Origin: Sphingobacterium sp. SGR-19
GTDB lineage: Bacteria > Bacteroidota > Bacteroidia > Sphingobacteriales > Sphingobacteriaceae
Length of the DNA stretch: 64,000 nt
NCBI RefSeq assembly: GCF_011043555.1
Contig: NZ_JAAKGS010000009.1
Span: forward strand, 1 to 64,000
Direction: 5' to 3'
Below the pieces are notes generated by a model. It searched no databases, was not told the DNA's origin, and saw only the letters and a list, made by a program, of their open reading frames with translations. Shown here in pieces: positions 7,295 through 17,398 of this stretch (within the stretch, counting starts at the first letter, position 1; the number at the start of each line of letters is the position of its first letter). The translations under genes were made by a program, and so were the position numbers.

Positions 7295-8686
7295 ATGGGA
7301 ACAGTAGTAGGCGGAAATAGTGCCGGTACAAATTCTGGTAAAGAGAAGCGTCAATGGATTTATGCAAAAAAGCCCGGTGGTAAATTGTACAACTACAGAC
7401 AGTGGGTAGGCTACTCACTACTGCTGTTCCTTTTTGCCGCTCCGTTTATCAAAATCAACGGGAATCCTTTTTTATTGTTTAATATTATAGAACGAAAATT
7501 CTCGATTTTTGGTTCGGTTTTTTATCCGCAAGATTTACATATCTTCGTTTTCGGCATGCTGATTATGATGGTGGGTATCGTTCTTTTTACAGCGGTTTAC
7601 GGTAGAGTCTGGTGTGGTTGGACGTGTCCGCAGACCATTTTCATGGAATTGATATTTCGACGTATCGAATACGTTATTGAGGGGGATTGGATACAACAGC
7701 GGAAATTAAATGAAGGTCCTGATTCGGATGCGAGAGCTTGGAAAAAGGTATTGAAACATACGATTTTCTTTACCATTTCGTTTTTCATATCGAATATCTT
7801 TTTGGCCTATATTATCGGTGTCGATGCGCTATATAACATTATGGCCGATCCCGTGGATCAGCATATCGTGGGTTTTGCATCTATTATTATCTTTACCTTT
7901 GCTTTTTACGGTGTATTCGCACATGTGCGCGAGATCGTTTGTACAACGTTGTGCCCTTATGGTCGGCTTCAAGGAGTATTGCTGGATGAGAAAAGTCTAA
8001 CGGTAGCTTATGATATGAATCGGGGAGAGCCGAGAGGGAAACTAAAAAAAAATGATACGGAACATGGCGACTGTATCGACTGTAAACTTTGTGTACATGT
8101 TTGCCCGACAGGTATTGATATTCGTAATGGCACCCAGTTAGAATGCGTCAACTGTACAGCCTGTATCGACGCATGCGATACCGTTATGGATAAAATAGGA
8201 AAACCCAAGCGTCTCATTGGTTTTTATTCTATGGATGACCTATCCGGAGAAAGAAAAGCAGATAAGAAGAATAATACGCGTGCTATCGCTTATTCTGCTA
8301 TATTGGTTGTATTGACTGTGATGTTTTGTTTCTTATTGTTTAGCCGTTCAGAGATAGACGGACGCTTATTGCGTGCAACAGGAAGTTCTCATCAGCTTCG
8401 TGAAGACGGAAAAGTCAGTAACTTATACACGTTGGAGCTGCTGAATAAATCTGGGAAAGATATACAATTTAATATTGAAAGTGTCGACGACAAAGTTGAT
8501 GTGCAGATGGTCAACAATATCCGTGACTTGAAAAAGGAGGGAAGCGCGACATTGAGTTTTTTCTTGCTGATGGATAAGAGAGAAATTGAACAATATAAAC
8601 AGAATGTAAAAATAAACATCGTTTCCGATGGAAAGGTAATGGAGACTTTAAAGACGACCTTTATAGCTCCTCCAAATAAAAAATAG
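7295..8686 (+). CDS. ccoG: CcoG/RdxA/FixG cytochrome c oxidase accessory protein
   Basis: A 463-residue membrane ferredoxin. It has about five membrane helices (near 40-58, 88-108, 160-180, 190-215 and 333-353), the conserved WCGWTCPQT and CTTLCPYGRLQG motifs, and two 4Fe-4S clusters bound by CIDCKLCVHVCP and CVNCTACIDAC (about residues 259-295). A C-terminal Ig-like domain (about 360-463) completes the family layout. CcoG is needed for cbb3 oxidase maturation and has been shown elsewhere to act as a cupric reductase supplying Cu(I). An 83-bp gap separates it from ccoP, longer than the other gaps in the operon, without a clear promoter. Confidence 0.94.
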   Translation: MGTVVGGNSAGTNSGKEKRQWIYAKKPGGKLYNYRQWVGYSLLLFLFAAPFIKINGNPFLLFNIIERKFSIFGSVFYPQDLHIFVFGMLIMMVGIVLFTAVYGRVWCGWTCPQTIFMELIFRRIEYVIEGDWIQQRKLNEGPDSDARAWKKVLKHTIFFTISFFISNIFLAYIIGVDALYNIMADPVDQHIVGFASIIIFTFAFYGVFAHVREIVCTTLCPYGRLQGVLLDEKSLTVAYDMNRGEPRGKLKKNDTEHGDCIDCKLCVHVCPTGIDIRNGTQLECVNCTACIDACDTVMDKIGKPKRLIGFYSMDDLSGERKADKKNNTRAIAYSAILVVLTVMFCFLLFSRSEIDGRLLRATGSSHQLREDGKVSNLYTLELLNKSGKDIQFNIESVDDKVDVQMVNNIRDLKKEGSATLSFFLLMDKREIEQYKQNVKINIVSDGKVMETLKTTFIAPPNKK

Positions 8687-8694
8687 GGATAAAC

Positions 8695-9117
8695 ATGAAC
8701 TGGGGACTAAAGATTGTATTGGGGTTAGGGGCTTTTATCATATTTATTGTCAGCGCGGGAATATATATGGTAACTAAGAATACGGATACGTTGGAAGATG
8801 AGGATTACTATGAAAAAAGTTTATCTTATGATGAAGTTTACCAACGTAAGCAGAATTTGTTAGATGATCATGCCCGTCCAACGGTAAACGTCAGAAATGA
8901 TACCTTGTATATTATGTTTAGTAAACCGCATAATCGCGGCGACCTTATCTTTATGCGACCATCCGACAGTATGTTGGATATATCGTTGCCTTTTGTAACA
9001 GAGGGGCAGGATTATAGATTACCGGTGGACAACTTTAAAAGAGGAAGTTGGCGTCTGGAAATTTCTTGGGAGCTAAACGGAATACCTTATACTTCGGACC
9101 ATAATCTATACTTTTAA
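8695..9117 (+). CDS. ccoH: FixH/CcoH family protein
   Basis: A 140-residue protein with one N-terminal membrane helix (about residues 5-25) and a periplasmic domain. It matches the FixH family in length and in the DEDYYEKSLSYDEVYQRKQN block after the helix. FixH/CcoH is an assembly factor that contacts CcoN during cbb3 maturation. It starts 8 bp after ccoG and ends 5 bp before the next gene, so it is surely cotranscribed. Confidence 0.88.
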   Translation: MNWGLKIVLGLGAFIIFIVSAGIYMVTKNTDTLEDEDYYEKSLSYDEVYQRKQNLLDDHARPTVNVRNDTLYIMFSKPHNRGDLIFMRPSDSMLDISLPFVTEGQDYRLPVDNFKRGSWRLEISWELNGIPYTSDHNLYF

Positions 9118-9122
9118 AAACA

Positions 9123-9815
9123 ATGATGTATAACTATTTGGCATTTTTTATGGGACTTTTCGGGAGTGTACATTGTGCTGTTATGTGTGGACCGTTATTA
9201 ATCGCTATAAATAGTCAAATGGGGCTGTCGTGGGAAGTCGTCTTCAACCGTGTACTTTATCAAACTGGACGCATTCTCACTTACGGAATGATGGGACTTT
9301 TATTAGGCGTACTGGGAAGTGTGGCCACCGTACAAGGATGGCAAAAGGGATTGAGTATAACTGTGGGGATTTTACTTCTGACAATCGGTATGTTTTATCT
9401 ATTCGCGAAAAATACACGAGCGTTAACCCATTTTCAAACAAGGGCTGTTCAGCCGTTCACGAAATATATGGGGCGATGGCTTTATAGACCGGGAGGCTCT
9501 TTTGTTGCAGGAACTTTAAATGGGATTTTGCCATGTGGTATGGTTTATATGGCGTTGGCATCGGCTATGAACGCCGATTCTTTAACGAATAGTTTTCTTT
9601 TTATGATTCTTTTTGGCTTGGGAACATTGCCCTTACTTCTCATCCTATCTTTTGCCGGAAGTTTTTCCAAACCCATTTTTAAACGTGGATTTAATCGTGT
9701 ACTGCCGTTTCTTTATTTAGTCCTGGGCATTTGGTTTATTTTACGGGGAGCGAACCTAGATATTCCTTATCTAAGTCCGCTATTACATGTAGATGGAGCC
9801 ATTAATTGCGCTTAA
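9123..9815 (+). CDS. TauE/SafE-family (DsbD_2-like) membrane protein of the cbb3 operon
   Basis: A 230-residue polytopic protein with about six helices. It opens with FFMGLFGSVHCAVMCGPL; the HCxxMCGP motif is the signature of a sub-family usually annotated as sulfite exporter TauE/SafE but found beside cbb3 oxidase and copper genes. Here it is the last gene of the cco operon, 5 bp after ccoH. From the context and the Cys/His/Met motif I infer a role in copper or thiol-redox supply for oxidase assembly, not sulfite export; there is no direct proof. Its last 4 bp overlap the end of the convergent nodT gene. Confidence 0.82.
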   Translation: MMYNYLAFFMGLFGSVHCAVMCGPLLIAINSQMGLSWEVVFNRVLYQTGRILTYGMMGLLLGVLGSVATVQGWQKGLSITVGILLLTIGMFYLFAKNTRALTHFQTRAVQPFTKYMGRWLYRPGGSFVAGTLNGILPCGMVYMALASAMNADSLTNSFLFMILFGLGTLPLLLILSFAGSFSKPIFKRGFNRVLPFLYLVLGIWFILRGANLDIPYLSPLLHVDGAINCA

Positions 9816-11287
9816 TAGGGGTCGTGTACCTGTTCTTGCCATCCGCCACCGAGCGCCCTATATAAATCTACATAAGCTTCCAGTTGTCTCTGTCTAACGT
9901 CTACTAGTGCCAGTTCACTGGAAAGGGCGTTGCTTTGGGCAGTAATTACTTCGAGATAAGTTGCATAATCACTCATAAATAATAACGATGCATTTCTAAC
10001 AGCTAATTCGGAATTTTCCACTCTTCTTCTAGCGAGTTCGATTTGCTCTTTCTGCTTTTCTATCGTAATGACAGTATTCGATACTTCATGTACCGCTTCC
10101 ATGACTGCTTTTTGTAGCTCCAACTCTGTCATTTCGCGTTCGATTTTCGCCACTTCCCAGGCATTTTTTAATCGGCCGTTTCGAAAGACGGGAGTAGTTA
10201 TTCCACCAGCAATACCACCTAGAAGAGCTCCTGGAATGTTAAACCAATTTTTCGGCAGCATCGCGTTCACACCAAATACGCCGCTGAGGGAAAGCTGAGG
10301 ATAACGCATAATCTGTCGTATATTCATTTCAGCGTTGGCCGCAATGAGTGCATACTCTGCCCGTTTAATGTCGGGCCGATTCCTGACAATCTCTAGAGGA
10401 GCGCCCAAGGTGATGCTGTTTTCGGTGTTCATCAAGCTGTCTATTTTGAACCCTCTACTTACAACATTTGGCATCTCGCCTATTAAAATATTCAGTGCAT
10501 TTTCCTGTAGGGCGATTTCTTTCTCCAACTCGGGAATCAGTGAAGCGGCGACCAGTCGCTGAGATTCCGTTTGCTGAATGGCTAATGCCGTAATCTCGCC
10601 GGCATCGTATTGCAGGCGGATCATGCGCAGTGTGCTGTCATTAAGTTGTAGGTTACGCTTGGCAACTTCAATTTGAGCGTCGAGCATAATAAGGTTAAAG
10701 TACCCTTTGGCAACATCTGCAATTAGACGGGTTTGGATGGCATTTTTTGCCTCGTAAGAGTCTAAAAAATCTGATTTTAGAATATCTTGCTGATGAGCGA
10801 TTCGTCCCCATATATCCAATTCCCAACTAAATTCTAATCCCGTAGCAAATTGTGATTGATAGTTGAAAAGATTGTCTGGCGCCTCTTCCTCGCCGTACCA
10901 TCTCGATGATGGATTTCCATAAAAGTCTCTTGACCGATACTGTCTATTTACGGTAGCGATATTACCATCTATGGAAGGAAGATATTCCAATTTATTTTGT
11001 CCTAGATTACGATTGGCAATTTCAATATTCTTCAACGCCGTTCGCATATCATAGTTGTTGACAAGTGCCGTATCAATAAGTGCTATCAGCTGCGGGTCGT
11101 TGAAAAAATCACGCCAGGGAACCTGTGCGAAAGTAATCGTGTCCTGCTGATAGGTCAGTGTATCCCCTCTAAAACTTTCCGGGAGATTTAGTTCCGGTTG
11201 GACGTACCGCTTACCGACTTTGCATGCTGATAAGCTGACCAATACCGCCGTAATATATACCAGTTTTTTCAGTGTCATAAGTTTCAT
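9812..11287 (-). CDS. NodT/OprM-type outer membrane efflux lipoprotein (TolC family)
   Basis: A 491-residue outer-membrane factor of an RND pump. A lipoprotein signal ends in LSAC, with the lipidated Cys at residue 22. The rest shows the duplicated alpha-helical TolC/OEP pattern, e.g. RIAHQQDILKSDFLDSYEAK and RNRPDIKRAEYALIAANAEM, the latter typical of the NodT sub-family. It should form the trimeric channel through the outer membrane for the AcrAB-like pair encoded just upstream. It starts 3 bp after the acrB-like gene and is the last gene of the minus-strand operon. Confidence 0.94.
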   Translation of the reverse strand: MKLMTLKKLVYITAVLVSLSACKVGKRYVQPELNLPESFRGDTLTYQQDTITFAQVPWRDFFNDPQLIALIDTALVNNYDMRTALKNIEIANRNLGQNKLEYLPSIDGNIATVNRQYRSRDFYGNPSSRWYGEEEAPDNLFNYQSQFATGLEFSWELDIWGRIAHQQDILKSDFLDSYEAKNAIQTRLIADVAKGYFNLIMLDAQIEVAKRNLQLNDSTLRMIRLQYDAGEITALAIQQTESQRLVAASLIPELEKEIALQENALNILIGEMPNVVSRGFKIDSLMNTENSITLGAPLEIVRNRPDIKRAEYALIAANAEMNIRQIMRYPQLSLSGVFGVNAMLPKNWFNIPGALLGGIAGGITTPVFRNGRLKNAWEVAKIEREMTELELQKAVMEAVHEVSNTVITIEKQKEQIELARRRVENSELAVRNASLLFMSDYATYLEVITAQSNALSSELALVDVRQRQLEAYVDLYRALGGGWQEQVHDPY

Positions 11288-11290
11288 GCG

Positions 11291-14200
11291 TTATTCGTCA
11301 GAAGATTTTAGTTTCTGTCTTACTTTTTCATCTAATGTCTTAAAGACCATAAACAAGACAGGGATAATAAATATACCAAATATTACGCCCGAAAGCATCC
11401 CACCTGCGGCACTAAAGCTGATGGAATGATTTCCAATAGCCGATGGACCGACCGTCCACATTAATGGCACGAGCCCAGCTACGAAAGCGAGAGAGGTCAT
11501 AAGAATAGGACGGAGGCGTAATTTTGCACCCATGATGGCTGCGTCGTAAATGCTCATACCTTTGTTACGTTGTTGTATAGCGAATTCAACGATAAGGATG
11601 GCATTCTTTGCCAGCAAACCAATCAGCATAATTAATCCTACTTGTACATAAATATTATTTTGTAAACCTACTATCCAAATTGTCGAAAACACCCCAATTA
11701 ACCCTACTGGAACAGACAACAGGACTGCCCAGGGAAGAATATAACTTTCATATTGAGCCGCTAAAAGGAAATAAATAAAGATAAACGAGAGCCCAAAAAT
11801 AAGGATGGTTTGTGAGCCGGCTTGGCTTTCTTCATATGCCATTCCCGTCCATTCATAACCATAGTTCGCAGGTAGTTCTGCTGTAGCAAGCTGTTCGATA
11901 GCGGCCATTGCATCCCCGGTACTATATCCCGTAGCTGGGGTAGCGTTCACCGTGATGGAATTATACAAATTGTAACGTGAAACGGATTCGGGACCGATAA
12001 CCTTATTTAGTGTCAGCAATGTCCCCACCGGCACCATGTTGCCATCTTTGTTTCGAACAAAAATAGAGTTCAATGATTCTGGATCGGTTCGGAAGTCAAA
12101 ATCGCCTTGCAAATATACCCGATACGTCCTGCCGAAACGGTTAAAATCCCCACCGTTTACACGGGCGAAGTACAGACGGATGGTGCTCATCATTTCGCGA
12201 ATATCGACACCGAGACTTTTTGCTTTGACCACATCGATATCTGCTTCAAATTGTGGGAAATTAGATTTAAACGTTGTATATGCATTGCCTACTTCGGGGA
12301 GCTCGTTGATCTGGCGGATAAATGTATCGGCAACGAGGTCGAAGTCACGAATATCTCCCCCCAAACGATCCTGTAATACCAGTTCGAGTCCAGCAAATTC
12401 ACCGAAACCTTGTACAGTAGGTCGTGGGAAGACGGTAAATGTGGCTTCATCGATTTGGGACAAATCATTCCGGATAGTATCCATAAACGCGTTTATGGAC
12501 TTAATGTCTGTCCGTTCCTTATGCGGTTTTAGGTTGATATAGCCTGCTGCAAACGCCGGACTAACTCCTCCGTCCAGTGCATTAAAACCTGATACGGTTG
12601 TCATTCCCGCAATATCTTCTCGCTTCTTTAGTATACTGTCTGCCTTGCGCAATACCGCAGTGGTTCTAGATAGGGATGCACCGGGAGGCATAGCCAATGA
12701 ATAAGTCACGAAACTATCGTCTTCTGTAGGGATAAAGCTTCGTGGCGTATTCGTCAAGAATACGACTCCAATGAGCGTAACGATGGCCAATCCTAAAAAG
12801 GCAATCTTTTTATGATCCAATAAATACTTTGCTCCAGAAAGATATTTGGTGGTAAATTTATCGAAAGCTGTATTAAAAGAGTCAAAGAACCTCTTTTTGT
12901 ATTTTTGAAACGTATTTAATTTTTTCTCGTCCTCTATTTGTTGTGGGTGCACTGGCTTGAGCAACAACGCGCAAAGTGCGGGGGAAAGAGTCAGTGCATT
13001 AACAGCCGATATCAATATAGCCGTAGCCAATGTGTAAGCAAATTGTTGATAAAAAATACCTGCTGGACCTTTCATAAAACCCACGGGGAGAAATACTGCA
13101 GCCATAACCATCGTAATCGATAGAATAGCACTTGTAATCTCAGACATCGTTTGAATAGTGGCTTCTTTTGCTTTCAAACCTGTCTCATGCATTTTTTGGT
13201 GAACCGCTTCCACAACTACAATGGCGTCGTCGACCACGATACCTATGGCGAGGACGAGTGCAAACATCGTGAGCACATTCAAAGAGAAGCCAAACAGGCC
13301 CAGGAAGAAGAACGTACCGACAAGGGATACCGGGATAGCAATCGCCGGTATCAACGTGGAACGGAAATCTTGTAAGAAAATGAACACGATAATAAATACC
13401 AAAATAAAAGCTTCAAAAAGCGTATGCTTTACTTGGTTGATAGACTCGTCAATTTGATCCCGCACACTATAGGATATTTCGTAATGTATCCCTTTTGGGA
13501 AGGCGACCGATATTTCCTCTAGTACTTTCCGTACCTCTTGGTCGATGGCGTGTGCATTGGAACCGCTCGTTTGTGTAATATTAAGTGTTAGCCCAGGATA
13601 CCCATTCACTTTATTGTCGCTATTTAGGTTTGTAGCGCCAAACTCAATGCGGGCAATGTCTTTCAAGTATAGGATAGATCCATCGACATTGGTCTTAATG
13701 ACCATATTTTCAAACTCTTCGGGCTGCGAAAAACGCCCCTTATGCCGAATAACCGTTTCGAAAACTTCGTCCGTAGCCTCTCCAAACTTACCGGGTGCCA
13801 TCTCGAAATTCTGGTCACTTAAAGCTTTTGTAATATCTTGTGGAACTAGATTATAAAGTGCTAATTTTTCAGGATTCAACCAAACGCGCATAGAGTAGTC
13901 CCGTGCGCCAATTCTTGCAACTTGTGCGACACCATCCACTCGTAAAAGTGGGCGAATCATATTAATTTGTGCATACGCTTGTAAAAATGTCTCATCATAG
14001 ATAGAGTCTTTATGATCCGAATAAAGATTTATCGTCATGATGGCTCCACTCTGTCTTGGCTGTACGATGATACCGTTCTCGTTAACTTCTGTCGGGATAG
14101 TGGATATAGCTCTGGAAATACGGGTTTGTACATTGACCGACGCAATATCTGGGTTAGTACCTGTCTTGAAGAATACTTGTATGCTACCCGATCCAGAATT

Positions 14201-14449
14201 GGTCGCTGTAGACCGGATATAGGTCATGTCTTCAACACCATTAATGGCCTCCTCCACAGGGAGCAGTACACTCTCTGCTACGGTTTCGGAGTTTGCTCCA
14301 GGATAACTCAGAGATACTACAACACTGGGAGGAGCAATTTCGGGAAACCTGCTGACAGGAAGCGTCATCATCCCGACAAGGCCCAAAATAACTAAAATCA
14401 AGGACACTACGGTGGCTAGCACCGGTCTATTTATGAATGTTTTTAGCAT
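11291..14449 (-). CDS. RND multidrug efflux transporter, AcrB/HAE1 family
   Basis: A full-length 1052-residue hydrophobe/amphiphile efflux protein with the duplicated 6+6 helix layout and two large periplasmic loops. The proton-relay residues are present: the Asp pair in [14 protein letters not shown] in helix 4 and the Lys in [14 protein letters not shown] in helix 10. [17 protein letters not shown] at the N-terminus and the [10 protein letters not shown] segment fit the family. It exports drugs, detergents or other amphiphiles using the proton gradient; the substrate cannot be predicted. It lies 59 bp after the acrA-like gene and 3 bp before nodT. Confidence 0.96.
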   Translation of the reverse strand: MLKTFINRPVLATVVSLILVILGLVGMMTLPVSRFPEIAPPSVVVSLSYPGANSETVAESVLLPVEEAINGVEDMTYIRSTATNSGSGSIQVFFKTGTNPDIASVNVQTRISRAISTIPTEVNENGIIVQPRQSGAIMTINLYSDHKDSIYDETFLQAYAQINMIRPLLRVDGVAQVARIGARDYSMRVWLNPEKLALYNLVPQDITKALSDQNFEMAPGKFGEATDEVFETVIRHKGRFSQPEEFENMVIKTNVDGSILYLKDIARIEFGATNLNSDNKVNGYPGLTLNITQTSGSNAHAIDQEVRKVLEEISVAFPKGIHYEISYSVRDQIDESINQVKHTLFEAFILVFIIVFIFLQDFRSTLIPAIAIPVSLVGTFFFLGLFGFSLNVLTMFALVLAIGIVVDDAIVVVEAVHQKMHETGLKAKEATIQTMSEITSAILSITMVMAAVFLPVGFMKGPAGIFYQQFAYTLATAILISAVNALTLSPALCALLLKPVHPQQIEDEKKLNTFQKYKKRFFDSFNTAFDKFTTKYLSGAKYLLDHKKIAFLGLAIVTLIGVVFLTNTPRSFIPTEDDSFVTYSLAMPPGASLSRTTAVLRKADSILKKREDIAGMTTVSGFNALDGGVSPAFAAGYINLKPHKERTDIKSINAFMDTIRNDLSQIDEATFTVFPRPTVQGFGEFAGLELVLQDRLGGDIRDFDLVADTFIRQINELPEVGNAYTTFKSNFPQFEADIDVVKAKSLGVDIREMMSTIRLYFARVNGGDFNRFGRTYRVYLQGDFDFRTDPESLNSIFVRNKDGNMVPVGTLLTLNKVIGPESVSRYNLYNSITVNATPATGYSTGDAMAAIEQLATAELPANYGYEWTGMAYEESQAGSQTILIFGLSFIFIYFLLAAQYESYILPWAVLLSVPVGLIGVFSTIWIVGLQNNIYVQVGLIMLIGLLAKNAILIVEFAIQQRNKGMSIYDAAIMGAKLRLRPILMTSLAFVAGLVPLMWTVGPSAIGNHSISFSAAGGMLSGVIFGIFIIPVLFMVFKTLDEKVRQKLKSSDE

Positions 14450-14508
14450 TGAACTATACTTTTAAATCAATCTGGTGAGAGGAGATTGCAAATGAAGAAC
14501 ATCCGCAA

Positions 14509-15678
14509 TTATTGGGAAATAGGAGTTACGACTGAACCGTCCGTAATTTTATCTATTCCAGAAAGTAATACCCTATCTCCGATATTCAGGCCAGAGACAA
14601 TATAGTTGTCTCGACTGGTGCCCTCTATTTTAATAGAGCGGCGCTCCACTTGATTGTTATCATCCAAGATATACACAAATGTCCTGTCTTGTAAAGAACT
14701 GGTGGCGACTTGTGGAATTTGAATAACCCCTTTTTTAGTTTCTGAAATTTTTAGCGTACCTGTACTCCCATTTCTTAGAATATTGTCTTCGTTTGGAAAG
14801 GATGCGCGCAAAGATATAGCACCTGTAGTTCGATCCACTTGGCCGTCGATAGCATCGACTATACCTTTTTTGCTGTATTCCTCACCGTCGGCAAGAATTA
14901 GGGTTGCTTCAGGGAAAACGAGCCGGTTTTTGGAACTTTTGATGCCCAGTAGACTATCTTCCCGTGCCTTTATTTTAGAAAAGTATAAAAAATCTGATTC
15001 ATTCATAGAGAAATAAACATAGACCTCCTGCACATCGGACAATACGGTCATCGGTTCTCCGTCACCCTTGGAAACGAGGTTTCCTATTCTTTTCGGAATC
15101 CGACCGATATAACCACTAACAGGGGCTGTTAGGATGGTAAATTCTTTGCTAATTTCAGCGTTTCTTACCTCTGCAGCAGCTTGATCGAGTGAGGCTTTGG
15201 CTACGTCATAGTCGGACATTACTTTCCGAAGTCTAACTTCCGATATGACATCGTTCTCTACCAATGGTTTTAAACGTTCCACTTCCAACTTGGCGTTTTC
15301 TAGTCTTGCTTTTGCAACATTTTGATTCGCTACCGCGTTATTGAGACCCTCCTGATATACCGAAGCATCTATCTTGAATAACGTTTGACCCTTTTCTACA
15401 TATTGCCCTTCGTCCACATATATTTTCTGCAATATACCCTCAACTTGTGGTCGGATCTCCACGTTTACCTTGCCTTCAATGGTTCCTAGATAATCTTTTA
15501 CCGTAACGGCACTACTTGTATCTACTGTATGTACCGGTAAAGCTAAGGGTTTATTTGCAGTATCTTCTGATTTGCTTGTATTACAGTTTGTGAAAAAAAC
15601 TGTCGTGGTCATAGCTATTAATGCGTATGCAATTTGTTTTACCTTTAACTTTCTTTTTTTTATATTCATCGTTTGCAT
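14509..15678 (-). CDS. RND efflux periplasmic adaptor lipoprotein (AcrA/MFP family)
   Basis: A 389-residue membrane fusion protein. The lipoprotein signal ends in FTNC (Cys 32, or 29 if translation begins at the second ATG at 15669). The hairpin and lipoyl-like half-motifs follow, with IRPQVEGILQKIYVDEGQYV near residue 77 and FTILTAPVSGYIGR near 165. It links the inner-membrane pump to the outer-membrane channel. It is the first gene of the operon. The leader contains a perfect 6-bp-arm palindrome that could bind a regulator, although no TetR, MarR or AraC gene is adjacent. Confidence 0.94.
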   Translation of the reverse strand: MQTMNIKKRKLKVKQIAYALIAMTTTVFFTNCNTSKSEDTANKPLALPVHTVDTSSAVTVKDYLGTIEGKVNVEIRPQVEGILQKIYVDEGQYVEKGQTLFKIDASVYQEGLNNAVANQNVAKARLENAKLEVERLKPLVENDVISEVRLRKVMSDYDVAKASLDQAAAEVRNAEISKEFTILTAPVSGYIGRIPKRIGNLVSKGDGEPMTVLSDVQEVYVYFSMNESDFLYFSKIKAREDSLLGIKSSKNRLVFPEATLILADGEEYSKKGIVDAIDGQVDRTTGAISLRASFPNEDNILRNGSTGTLKISETKKGVIQIPQVATSSLQDRTFVYILDDNNQVERRSIKIEGTSRDNYIVSGLNIGDRVLLSGIDKITDGSVVTPISQ

Positions 15679-15703
15679 TATGTCTTTTTAAACCTGTTTT
15701 TTT

Positions 15704-15738
15704 TGTAACGGTTTAGTTACAGGTAACGTGCAATTATA
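15704..15738 (-). promoter_or_regulatory. Candidate promoter/operator of the RND efflux operon
   Basis: On the minus strand TATAATTG (15731-15738), one mismatch from TAnnTTTG, is followed 9 nt later by the palindrome TGTAAC-TAAACC-GTTACA (15704-15721), with an extra GTTAC half-copy at 15722-15726. A palindrome just downstream of a -7 box is where a TetR-type repressor would block the pump genes. This is a pattern-based guess. Confidence 0.4.
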
Positions 15739-15824
15739 ACGTTTTTTATGTGGAATAGTTGTTTGTTTAACAATTCTTAACGTAAACTAATTAGCATTTA
15801 ATTCATGCAAAAGCACTATTTTTA

Positions 15825-17321
15825 ATGGATTTTGATGAAGATATGGAATTTACACAAGAACTCCTCAATTTTTTAAAACAATGGTATTGGATACCAGTTG
15901 TTTTTTTGTATTTGGGGGTGCTCAGTACTATTTTAATAGAAAATAGAAATCCTACAAAAACATTATCTTGGATTTTGGTCATTGTTTTTTTGCCTGTTAT
16001 TGGTCTTCTAATTTATTATTTTTTTGGACAAAAATTTAATAAGGTTAGACGTCTCAGACGTGTAAACGATGCACAGACGTTGCGCTTGAAGAAAGAATGG
16101 GACCGTCTAGAACCCTACATGGAACAAAATATTGCGCGTATCAACGACAGAATAGGGACACTTTCTAGGGTATTTACTTTTTTGAAAAATGAACGCTTGT
16201 CATCCCCAACGACTGGAAACAGCGCGAAGTTGCTTATCAATGGTGAAGGAAAGTTTCCAGACTTTCTAAAATCCTTACGTGAAGCTCGCCATTCTATTCA
16301 TATAGAATATTATATTTTCGAAGTGGATACAATCGGCAAGGAAGTTTTGCATATTTTGGAAGAAAAGGCCAGAGAAGGGGTTTTTGTTCGTCTATTGGTT
16401 GATAGTATTGGTTCACCAACATTAGTAAGACATTTGGCACGCCAAAAGGATTTAAATTTTGAATACCGCCGCTTTCTCCCCGTGACTTTTACGTCTATGG
16501 GAAGTAGCAATTATCGGAACCATCGTAAAATAGCCGTTATAGATGGGGAAATAGGATACATTGGGGGAATCAATATTTCAGACAGGTACATTAACGATCC
16601 AGCAAACAATAACCTTGTTTTTTGGCGTGATACTTCGTTAAAGATAGGGGGGGCGGCCGTGGCGATGCTCCAGATTAGTTTTTGGAATTCCTGGAACTTA
16701 GCGGATGGGACGCCTTTCCAATTGAATGAAGGATATCTTCTCCATCAAATGCCAGACGAAGATAAAAAAGGAAATGCGGCAGTTTCCTTTGTTGAGAGTG
16801 ATCCAGGTTCATTAGGGCCTTTCAATATGGAGGCCATTCTTGTTGGATTGGGAGAGGCTGACAAAAAAATCCAACTTGTTACACCTTATTACGTGCCGAG
16901 CGATGAATTATCAACAGCTTTAAAGGTGGCAGCGGCTTCGGGTTTGGAAGTAGAAATGATGCTGCCAGAAAGATCGGACTCCTATATCGTGCAACATGCT
17001 AGTCTTTCGTTTATTAAACCCCTGTTGGAACGAGGAGTAAAGGTTTATTTTTATAAAAAAGGTTTTATCCATGCGAAAACGATCAATATAGACGGAAAGC
17101 TTTCTTATATCGGAACAGTCAATTTAGATACACGCAGTTTTTATATCAATTATGAAATAGCCGCAGTTGTTTCTGATGAAACTGTTTGTAGACAGTTAGA
17201 AGCGCAATTCGAGCGCGATAAAGAAGATTGTGAGCTCATGACCTTGTCTGAGTGGAAAAAACGGAATGTATGGAAACGGGGTCTCGATTCTGTATGCCGT
17301 TTGCTTGCTCCATTGTTATAA
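15825..17321 (+). CDS. cls: Cardiolipin synthase (phospholipase D superfamily)
   Basis: A 498-residue ClsA-type enzyme. Two N-terminal membrane helices (about residues 21-40 and 47-67) anchor it in the inner membrane. Two PLD domains carry the HKD motifs NHRKIAVIDGEIGYIGG (about residue 230) and IHAKTINIDGKLSYIGT (about 414). It condenses two phosphatidylglycerol molecules (or PG with another donor) to cardiolipin. I used the ATG at 15825; an in-frame ATG at 15843 is also possible, and no clear RBS decides between them. It is divergent from the RND operon and followed after 77 bp by an unrelated exported protein gene. Confidence 0.92.
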   Translation: MDFDEDMEFTQELLNFLKQWYWIPVVFLYLGVLSTILIENRNPTKTLSWILVIVFLPVIGLLIYYFFGQKFNKVRRLRRVNDAQTLRLKKEWDRLEPYMEQNIARINDRIGTLSRVFTFLKNERLSSPTTGNSAKLLINGEGKFPDFLKSLREARHSIHIEYYIFEVDTIGKEVLHILEEKAREGVFVRLLVDSIGSPTLVRHLARQKDLNFEYRRFLPVTFTSMGSSNYRNHRKIAVIDGEIGYIGGINISDRYINDPANNNLVFWRDTSLKIGGAAVAMLQISFWNSWNLADGTPFQLNEGYLLHQMPDEDKKGNAAVSFVESDPGSLGPFNMEAILVGLGEADKKIQLVTPYYVPSDELSTALKVAAASGLEVEMMLPERSDSYIVQHASLSFIKPLLERGVKVYFYKKGFIHAKTINIDGKLSYIGTVNLDTRSFYINYEIAAVVSDETVCRQLEAQFERDKEDCELMTLSEWKKRNVWKRGLDSVCRLLAPLL

Positions 17322-17398
17322 GGTGTTAAACCTAGCCGGAAACATATATTTTCGGAAAAAAATAAATATCTTTAACTCCTCGAAACAACTGTATATTA

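Noticed and set aside
12036..12542. 168-codon open frame on the plus strand inside the acrB-like gene
   Set aside because: Shadow of a strongly conserved transporter gene on the other strand; composition is that of an antisense frame.
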